Below are positions 1 through 4,922 of a DNA stretch of 5,769 nucleotides, one piece after another. The translations under genes were made by a program, and so were the position numbers. A model generated the notes under the pieces. It searched no databases, was not told where the DNA came from, and saw only the letters and a list, made by a program, of their open reading frames with translations. Every line of letters begins with the position of its first letter. Positions within the stretch are counted from its first letter, which is position 1. The DNA is taken from positions 1 through 5,769 of the forward strand of contig DJXY01000023.1 of the NCBI GenBank assembly GCA_002449915.1. The letters run 5' to 3'. The stretch is from Oribacterium sp. UBA6992. Lineage in GTDB: Bacteria > Bacillota > Clostridia > Lachnospirales > Lachnospiraceae.

Positions 1-555
1 CTTGGTTGCATGGAAGGAAAACATCGAAGCGTCTCCATAGGTGCCGATCCCCTTGCCATCATAACTCTCCCCAAAGGTATGCGCGGCATCATAAATCACC
101 TTGAGATGATGCTTGTCCGCAATCTCCTGTATATCATGCACTGCACAGACATTGCCGTATACATGCACCGGCACAATAGCGCTCGTTTCCGGTGTGATCA
201 ACGCTTCCAGCTTATCTATATCAATTGTATAATCCCGGTCATTAATATCACAGAAGACCGGCTTCAGCCCGTTCCGTACGATGGCATGGGTAGTAGACGC
301 AAATGAAAATGGCGTCGTAATCACCTCGCCCTTAAGATCCATTGCCTGAAGCAGGAGCTCCAGCGCACTGTGTCCATTTACAAAAAGCTCAATTGATCCG
401 ACTCCAAGATAAGTAAGAAGCTGCTTTTTTAATTCCTCATGGTACTTACCCATATTCGTAAGCCATGCAGAGTCCCAGATATCCTGGAGCATTGCTTCAT
501 ATTCCTCAAGCGGTGGAAGACTTGCACGGGTTACATTAATGGTTTTATGATCCAT
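1..555 (-). CDS. DegT/DnrJ/EryC1/StrS-family sugar aminotransferase, N-terminal part (cut by window edge)
   Basis: Members of this PLP-dependent family transfer an amino group to a keto-sugar nucleotide in the cytoplasm, supplying amino sugars for surface glycans or antibiotics. The visible 185 residues begin MDHKTINVTRASLPPLEEYE. Family landmarks are the LTNMG segment near residues 32-36, NGHSALELLLQ (60-70) in the cofactor phosphate-binding region, the TTPFSFASTTHAI block (80-92), PVHVYGN (129-135), YDAAH (155-159) with the cofactor-ring aspartate D156, and SFHATK (180-185), whose K185 is the expected Schiff-base lysine and the last complete codon. The C-terminal half, including the usual GEGG-like motif, is outside the window. 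The ATG at 555-553 is preceded by AAGGTG (566-561) at 5 nt. The opening resembles enzymes annotated as dTDP-4-amino-4,6-dideoxyhexose (VioA-like) transaminases, but the substrate is not determinable here. It is transcribed away from the neighbouring wall-enzyme gene. Confidence 0.93.
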   Translation of the reverse strand, partial: MDHKTINVTRASLPPLEEYEAMLQDIWDSAWLTNMGKYHEELKKQLLTYLGVGSIELFVNGHSALELLLQAMDLKGEVITTPFSFASTTHAIVRNGLKPVFCDINDRDYTIDIDKLEALITPETSAIVPVHVYGNVCAVHDIQEIADKHHLKVIYDAAHTFGESYDGKGIGTYGDASMFSFHATK

Positions 556-718
556 AAATTCACCTTCATTGTTTTATTTTCACTTCTGTCAAGTTCTTTA
601 CAATTCTATATTAATTGCTTTCAAAAGTAAATCCTGTATGGCATCTTTAAGAGAGTTGTGATATGGTTTACATGTTAATTTATGTAGTAAGGTAAAAATA
701 ATACAATCAGGAGATTTT
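556..718. promoter_or_regulatory. Divergent intergenic region between the aminotransferase and L,D-transpeptidase genes
   Basis: This 163-bp AT-rich gap separates two divergently transcribed genes, so it should hold both promoters. No match is fully convincing. For the rightward gene I see TTTACA at 667-672 with only a poor -10 at normal spacing, and an extended -10 candidate TG-A-TATGGT at 659-667. A short inverted repeat, TACAT (669-673) and ATGTA (682-686), spans the same stretch and could be an operator or chance. For the leftward gene, a perfect TTGACA reads on the minus strand at 592-587 but would put its -10 on top of the ribosome binding site. A minus-strand TATAGA lies a little farther upstream, around 606-611. 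The ribosome binding sites are AAGGTG (minus, 561-566) and AGGAG (plus, 709-713). Confidence 0.45.
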
Positions 719-2314
719 ATGTATAGTATCAAAAAAGCAGCAACATTTTTAACCGTTGCCGCCATGCTCCTGGCAGAGTCCGTAACAAGCTTTGCTGCCG
801 GTCCTGGCGATAACATTGCAAATAACAGTTCCGCCATTTATTCCGCCAATACGGGAAATGGCAATGTACAGACAGCTGACACTCCTGTCAGTGACGCTTC
901 CAACAGCCAGAGCAGTTCCGGAACTTCCGGTTCCACAAGCGTTGCTTCCCAGGGCTCTGCTACACAGCAGATTTCCTCAGGTAAAACCCTTGGCAAGGTA
1001 ACTGTCAGTGTCGATGCAATCCGCCCGACTCTGACCACTGGTCATGATGGTGATCTGTCCCCGGATCCCGTCCTGAATCTTGTTCCTCTCGCGACCTATT
1101 ATATCTATGATTCCGCGGGAAATCGTATCGATTATGGATATTCGCAGCAGAACGACTCGTTTGTTTTTGCAGAAAACGGATTTAACCGTATGATGCTGGA
1201 GCATCAGAATGTCGGCAGATGGTATTACAGGACCTACTCCAAGGCAAGCGGCTGGGGACCATGGGCGGTTTCCGGAGAAACCACACCGGACCAGGGTACG
1301 GTTCAGGCTGTAATGTTCCGTGTCAAGGGATATACCCATCATCTCGGAGAGCTCTACTATAGAGCTGTCTTAAATGATGGCACGGAAACGGACTGGGCAG
1401 TAGCCGGACAGGCCTGCGGAGCAATCGGCACAGATAAATACATTGTAGCACTGAAGCTTGCACTCTGGAAAAACGGCGTAGCCTTCCCATATCCTACCGA
1501 TAAGCCGCTGGACAATACCTACACTGAGGGAGTCTATACGGATGCGTCCGGCGTCGTTAAATACTCCAAGGCCGATGGCAGCGCTTACACTGGTACCGGT
1601 TTTGACAAGGATTCCAATCAGTACTATTTTGTGGACGGAACCGCAGTCACCGGCTGGCAGAATGTCAACGGATACAATGTATACTTTGATCAGAACGGTC
1701 ATGCGGTGAAGGATCTGGAGCCGATCATGGGTGCGCAGAGCTCCTATGCGATCCGGATCAATAAGGCTACCCGTACTGTATATGTTCTGGCAAAGGACTC
1801 CAGCGGCAACTATACGATCCCGTTCAAGACCTTTATGTGCTCGGTTGGTACCGACACGCCGATCGGTTCCTTCCATATTTACGAGAAATACAGATGGAAA
1901 TACATGCATGAGGATTGCTACTGCCAGTTCCTGAACCGGTTCTATAACGGCTTTATCATTCATTCTCTGCTGTATACAGAAGCCAATCCGCATACCTTTG
2001 ATGCGATCAACTATAACTTCATTGATCAGGCAATTTCCGGCGGATGCATCCGTCTGAGAGCTTGTGATGCTGCCTGGGTATACAACAACTGCGGCAAGGG
2101 TACTACTGTGACGATCTTCAGCGATCCTTGGGATAAGGGGCCTGTAGAGAAGGGTGCTATTGAGCAGGCAATCCCGAGAAGTCAGGATTATGATCCGACG
2201 GATCCGGTCGTTGGCAATGCCCAGTCCGATGCAGATAAGCAGGCTGTCGCACAGGCACAGAGCCAGGCTGCGGTAGATGAGGCTGAGGGAAATATCGAGC
2301 CAAATGAAGGCTGA
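719..2314 (+). CDS. Secreted L,D-transpeptidase (YkuD domain) with ChW-like and cell-wall-binding repeats
   Basis: L,D-transpeptidases use a catalytic cysteine to make 3-3 peptidoglycan cross-links or attach molecules to the wall outside the membrane. The 531-residue product has a signal peptide (K5-K6, hydrophobic 8-20, likely cleavage near SFAA, residues 24-27), then a Ser/Thr/Asn/Gly-rich linker (about 30-90). Two stretches resemble clostridial ChW repeats: about 166-203 with WGPWAVSGE, and about 209-249 with DWAVAGQ and GAIGTDKYIVALKLAL. Residues 267-335 carry choline/glucan-binding-type repeats (YYFVDGTAVTGWQ, then YNVYFDQNGHAV). The YkuD domain is about 341-468: TPIGSFHIYEK, H415 in IIHS, and SGGCIRL with catalytic C443. 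The canonical S-H-G-C has G441 in place of H, a common variant. An acidic Gln/Ala-rich tail follows DYDPTDP. ATG at 719 follows AGGAG (709-713) by 5 nt. Single gene, ended by the terminator near 2376. The domain call is firm; the exact reaction is inferred. Confidence 0.94.
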   Translation: MYSIKKAATFLTVAAMLLAESVTSFAAGPGDNIANNSSAIYSANTGNGNVQTADTPVSDASNSQSSSGTSGSTSVASQGSATQQISSGKTLGKVTVSVDAIRPTLTTGHDGDLSPDPVLNLVPLATYYIYDSAGNRIDYGYSQQNDSFVFAENGFNRMMLEHQNVGRWYYRTYSKASGWGPWAVSGETTPDQGTVQAVMFRVKGYTHHLGELYYRAVLNDGTETDWAVAGQACGAIGTDKYIVALKLALWKNGVAFPYPTDKPLDNTYTEGVYTDASGVVKYSKADGSAYTGTGFDKDSNQYYFVDGTAVTGWQNVNGYNVYFDQNGHAVKDLEPIMGAQSSYAIRINKATRTVYVLAKDSSGNYTIPFKTFMCSVGTDTPIGSFHIYEKYRWKYMHEDCYCQFLNRFYNGFIIHSLLYTEANPHTFDAINYNFIDQAISGGCIRLRACDAAWVYNNCGKGTTVTIFSDPWDKGPVEKGAIEQAIPRSQDYDPTDPVVGNAQSDADKQAVAQAQSQAAVDEAEGNIEPNEG

Positions 2315-2317
2315 GCC

Positions 2318-2346
2318 TTTAAAAAATCAAATAAAGCTTATATACT
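2318..2346 (+). promoter_or_regulatory. Possible sigma-A-type promoter upstream of the glycosyltransferase
   Basis: TTTAAA (2318-2323) and TATACT (2341-2346) are separated by 17 bp, matching the TTGACA/TATAAT consensus at 4 of 6 and 5 of 6 positions. It starts 4 bp after the L,D-transpeptidase stop. Transcription would begin near 2353 and at once meet the hairpin at 2376-2412, so if real it would yield either a roughly 60-nt RNA or read-through into the glycosyltransferase. The stretch is AT-rich, so a chance match is quite possible. Confidence 0.3.
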
Positions 2347-2375
2347 GTAGATAATTACATGAAGCCAGCTTAGAC

Positions 2376-2412
2376 AACAGGCCGCCGCAGATGCGGCGGT
2401 CTGTTTGTTTGT
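2376..2412 (+). terminator. Rho-independent terminator after the L,D-transpeptidase gene
   Basis: A 13-bp stem pairs 2376-2388 (AACAGGCCGCCGC) with 2393-2405 (GCGGCGGTCTGTT), including one G-T wobble, around the 4-nt loop AGAT. The core CCGCCGC/GCGGCGG is a perfect 7-bp GC stem. It is followed by TGTTTGT, a T-rich tract broken by G. The site lies 61 bp after the stop at 2314, so it best serves the L,D-transpeptidase transcript. An ATG at 2391 in frame with the next gene falls inside the loop and stem, which argues against that start. Confidence 0.78.
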
Positions 2413-2435
2413 CTACCATTTCTTTCATTTCTAAA

Positions 2436-2441
2436 AAGGAG
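2436..2441 (+). promoter_or_regulatory. Ribosome binding site that sets the glycosyltransferase start
   Basis: AAGGAG lies 12 nt upstream of ATG 2454, slightly longer than the usual spacing. There is no other good Shine-Dalgarno between the terminator and the GT2 domain. An upstream in-frame ATG at 2391 lies in the terminator hairpin and lacks a comparable site, so 2454 is preferred. Confidence 0.65.
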
Positions 2442-2453
2442 TCGGAATTTTAT

Positions 2454-3530
2454 ATGCATACTGAAGATCAACCGTCCATAGCAGAATCACATCGCGGAGC
2501 AGAGAAGCTCACTTCCCCAAGAACCGTTGTAGTAATCCCCAATTTCAACGGACTCCGCTTCCTGCCGGACTGTATGACTGCACTGGACCGACAGACCGTC
2601 AGCGCCTTTCACATCCTTGTAATTGAAAACGGATCTACTGACGGCAGCGTGGAATGGCTAAAAAGCTGGTCTCTAAAGGATCCTCAAATGCGGCATGTCA
2701 TTTTTAATGAAGCAAATCTCGGCTTTGACGGTGCTGTAAATCAGGGGATTCATTGGGCAGAACAGCATTCGATTCCGTTTGTGCTGCTTTTAAATAACGA
2801 CACCAAGGCTCGTCCGGAGTTTATACAGGCGCTCGAGAAACGGATGGACCAGGACCCGGAGCACCGTATTTTTGCCCTCTCCTCTCAGATGATCAAAATG
2901 CATGATAACACCATCATAGATGATGCCGGAGACCAGTACAATCTCCTTGGCTGGCAGTTTCAGCGGGGACTGGATGAGCCGGTCTCCGCATGGCAGAAGC
3001 CTGCCCGGGTATTCTCCGCCTGTGCCGGCGCGGCAATGTACCGGACGGAGGCATTTAAAACTGTCGGACTGTTTGATGAAAACCACTTTGCATATCTTGA
3101 GGATATTGATATTTCATTTCGTGCAAACCTCTATGGCTACGAAATCTGGTATTGTCCTGAAGCAGTTTGTGAACATGTAGGCTCCGGTACCTCCGGCAGT
3201 AAATATAATCACTTCAAAGTGAAGCTCTCTGCCAGAAACAGTATCTGGCTGATTTACAAAAACCTGCCGGTTTTCCTTATGATATTAAATTCATTTCCTC
3301 TGATCTCAGGGATCCTGATTAAGCAACTGTATTTTACAAGGCTTGGCTACGGCAGAGACTATCTTCTGGGGCTTTGGGAGGGACTCAGACGCCTGCCTGA
3401 TCTAAGGAGAGCAAAATTAGAGGAGGTCCCGCCAATGCGTTACCTCCTCATAGAAATGCGCCTTATTACGGCTACCTTTGAATATATTTCAAAATTAATC
3501 CGTAAGTATAGTCAAAGGAAGCACGGTTAA
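2454..3530 (+). CDS. GT2-family glycosyltransferase (rhamnosyltransferase-like)
   Basis: GT2 enzymes transfer a sugar from a nucleotide donor to a lipid-linked or glycan acceptor at the inner face of the membrane. The 358-residue product starts MHTEDQPSIA and its GT-A fold begins near residue 24. Seen are VVVIPNFNG (25-33), VIENGSTDGS (56-65) at the nucleotide site, ANLGFDGAVNQG (87-98), the metal-binding LLNND (112-116), the acceptor-side CAGAAMYR block (190-197), and FAYLEDIDISFR (212-223) with the likely catalytic E217-D218 pair. This set is typical of WbbL/RfbF-like rhamnosyltransferases, but the sugar cannot be assigned. A hydrophobic segment at about 271-290 (LPVFLMILNSFPLISGIL) and a basic C-terminus suggest membrane association. 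The start at 2454 rather than 2391 is chosen because 2391 is within a terminator hairpin and AAGGAG precedes 2454. The last 59 bp overlap the convergent flippase gene. Only 41 bp separate the upstream terminator from the start. Confidence 0.92.
   Translation: MHTEDQPSIAESHRGAEKLTSPRTVVVIPNFNGLRFLPDCMTALDRQTVSAFHILVIENGSTDGSVEWLKSWSLKDPQMRHVIFNEANLGFDGAVNQGIHWAEQHSIPFVLLLNNDTKARPEFIQALEKRMDQDPEHRIFALSSQMIKMHDNTIIDDAGDQYNLLGWQFQRGLDEPVSAWQKPARVFSACAGAAMYRTEAFKTVGLFDENHFAYLEDIDISFRANLYGYEIWYCPEAVCEHVGSGTSGSKYNHFKVKLSARNSIWLIYKNLPVFLMILNSFPLISGILIKQLYFTRLGYGRDYLLGLWEGLRRLPDLRRAKLEEVPPMRYLLIEMRLITATFEYISKLIRKYSQRKHG
3411..3449 (-). terminator. Candidate terminator of the flippase operon, inside the opposing glycosyltransferase gene
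   Basis: GAGGAGGT (3420-3427) and ACCTCCTC (3442-3449) form a perfect 8-bp stem. The interior can add CGC (3430-3432) with GCG (3437-3439) across a 2x2 internal loop, leaving a 4-nt loop. On the minus strand the stem is followed by TAATTTTGC (3419-3411), a modest U-tract; on the plus strand it is followed by ATAGAAATG, so it is directional. It starts 22 bp past the flippase stop (3472), the right place for the end of that transcript. The T-run is short, so efficiency is uncertain. Confidence 0.5.
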
Positions 3531-4917
3531 ATAAAAAAGAAAAGAAAAGATAGAGTACAACGCCGACAGGGATCTGCAGCATCAACGTCCATAAAGGGCT
3601 CCATTTAAGCAACTGCACAGCCCAGGCTCCGGCTCCCATCAGTGCCGCACATACCGCAGCGGGCAGAAGATCCCGGAGCTGCGCTGCGGGACCATAGCCT
3701 ATGAGTTTTCCGTTGGGCAATGCATTGATGATGAGGCAGAGATATTCATCCACGATCTTCATAATCAGCATGGGCATGATGCCAAAGGGCAGACTAAGCA
3801 CGAGGACCAGAATCCCCAGTGCTTTTTTTATGATCTCAAGTCGGAGAAAAAGGTCCGACCTCCCCATCGCGTTCATGAGCTGCAGATTGATCGAGTCCAT
3901 CGGAAGCAAGGCATATCCGAGACAAAGCAGTGCAAGATATGGTGCTGCGTCTATCCATTTTTCCGTGAGCAGCAGGAGCACAAGCGGTCTTGCAACGGCG
4001 ATCAGCCCCGCCATCATCGGAAAAACGATAAAGGCCGAGAACTGTATGGAACGCCGGCACATCCTGCGGAGCGTTTCCGGTTCCTTCTGCTTCCTTGCAT
4101 ACGCCGGAAGCATGACCGACTGCACCGCAGCTGTAAGGCTTCCGGTAAGAATTTTAGGAAACTGCTCTCCCCGGTTATAAACTCCAAGCTCCGCACTGCT
4201 GTATTTTTTACCGATCACAAGTCCGTAGATATTCTGCCAGATCGTATCAATCAGACCTGAAACCAGGATTTTCCACCCAAAGGAAAACAGCACACGGATC
4301 CGTCCCATCTCAAGCAGCAGTTTTGGAAACCATCGTGTAAATAAAAAAAGGCTCGCCATCAGGGCAAAATAGTAGATCATCTGCTGCGCAGCCATCGCCC
4401 AGACTCCAAAACCCCGGAACGCAAGCATGATGGAAATGACACCGGACAGGAGTACAGCAATCATAGTCGCCTGAAACAGCTTGCGAAACTGCAGCTTCCT
4501 TGAGATCCGGGCTGTCTGGATCGAGATCACGGCTCCCGGAAACAGTACAAGTCCCATCACCCGGATCAGCTCGGTAAGCACAGGTGTGTGATAATAGATG
4601 GCAATCCACGGTGCAGCCACGAGAAGTACGATATAGCATAGCAGTGCCAGCAGCATGCTGAGCCAGAAAACCGAGGAATAGTCCTCCTCATGGATCTCAT
4701 CCTTCTGGATCAGTGCCGTAGCAAATCCGGACTGTACAAATGTGTTGGCAATTGTAATAAAAATGGTAATCAGACTGATGGTTCCATACTCTCGCGGTGT
4801 CATAAGCCGGGCAAGTACCAGTGCAACCACAAACTGGATGCCCTGATATCCTGTCTGTTCCAAAAGCTTCCAGAACATACCGTTTAAGACCTTGGATTTT
4901 AAGCTGTTGTTTTCCAT
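3472..4917 (-). CDS. Wzx/TuaB/WzxC-like polysaccharide flippase (MOP superfamily)
   Basis: Proteins of this family flip undecaprenyl-linked oligosaccharides from the inner to the outer face of the cytoplasmic membrane. The 481-residue product has the length and roughly 12-14 hydrophobic segments expected. The family N-terminal pattern is plain: LNGMFWKLLEQTGYQGIQFV (11-30), then ALVLARLMTPREYGTISL (32-49). Helices are evident near 84-108, 118-134, 148-168, 172-194, 294-318, 326-344, 366-384, 418-436 and 442-463, and conserved charged loops include GVYNRGEQFPK (245-255). ATG at 4917-4915 is chosen because GGGAGG lies 8 nt upstream, while the longer in-frame start (4968) is within the preceding glycosyltransferase. 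The gap to that gene is 5 bp, so the two are co-transcribed and probably translationally coupled. The 3' end overlaps the convergent glycosyltransferase by 59 bp. The substrate glycan is unknown; teichuronic-acid or exopolysaccharide flippase is the closest general description. Confidence 0.93.
   Translation of the reverse strand: MENNSLKSKVLNGMFWKLLEQTGYQGIQFVVALVLARLMTPREYGTISLITIFITIANTFVQSGFATALIQKDEIHEEDYSSVFWLSMLLALLCYIVLLVAAPWIAIYYHTPVLTELIRVMGLVLFPGAVISIQTARISRKLQFRKLFQATMIAVLLSGVISIMLAFRGFGVWAMAAQQMIYYFALMASLFLFTRWFPKLLLEMGRIRVLFSFGWKILVSGLIDTIWQNIYGLVIGKKYSSAELGVYNRGEQFPKILTGSLTAAVQSVMLPAYARKQKEPETLRRMCRRSIQFSAFIVFPMMAGLIAVARPLVLLLLTEKWIDAAPYLALLCLGYALLPMDSINLQLMNAMGRSDLFLRLEIIKKALGILVLVLSLPFGIMPMLIMKIVDEYLCLIINALPNGKLIGYGPAAQLRDLLPAAVCAALMGAGAWAVQLLKWSPLWTLMLQIPVGVVLYLFFSFLFNRASFDYTYGLILKYIQR
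3535..3549. repeat. Short tandem repeat (AAAAG)x3 in the flippase 3' end
   Basis: Three perfect tandem copies of the pentamer AAAAG (CTTTT on the coding strand) lie in the flippase gene 5 bp beyond the end of the opposing glycosyltransferase gene, next to a run of six A (3533-3538). They encode the FSFLF stretch at about residues 459-463. Loss or gain of one unit would shift the frame for the last 20 or so residues of the flippase without touching the other gene. Three copies are few, and the tract may simply reflect Phe/Leu/Ser codons. Confidence 0.6.
3796..3829 (+). terminator. Weak candidate plus-strand terminator within the flippase gene (antisense)
   Basis: AAGCAC (3796-3801) pairs with GTGCTT (3819-3824) around a 17-nt loop, and the right arm runs into seven consecutive T (3823-3829). 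It is the first plus-strand hairpin with a T-run that I noticed after the glycosyltransferase stop at 3530, about 270 bp downstream. If it works, the glycosyltransferase mRNA would carry a roughly 300-nt tail antisense to flippase mRNA. The stem is short and the loop large, so it may be incidental. Confidence 0.28.
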
Positions 4918-4922
4918 CCGCC

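Noticed and set aside
10..306. 98-codon plus-strand open frame at the left end
   Set aside because: It is antisense to the DegT-family aminotransferase, whose motifs are intact through this stretch.
587..592. Perfect TTGACA on the minus strand as -35 of the aminotransferase
   Set aside because: A -10 at 16-18 bp would fall on the ribosome binding site (561-567) and no TATAAT-like hexamer is present there.
977..1342. 121-codon minus-strand open frame opposite the ChW-like region
   Set aside because: Antisense shadow with no domain features and no operon context.
1370..1993. 207-codon open frame on the minus strand inside the L,D-transpeptidase gene
   Set aside because: It lies wholly antisense to a gene with clear domains, shows no recognisable motif, and has no convincing ribosome binding site; it is a codon-bias shadow.
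2391..2453. Longer N-terminus for the glycosyltransferase starting at ATG 2391
   Set aside because: That ATG is in the loop and stem of a strong terminator, the 21 extra residues are not GT2-like, and AAGGAG precedes 2454 instead.
3701..4180. 159-codon plus-strand open frame inside the flippase gene
   Set aside because: It is Ser/Arg/Ile-rich, as expected for the reverse of a hydrophobic membrane protein, and conflicts with the well-supported flippase.
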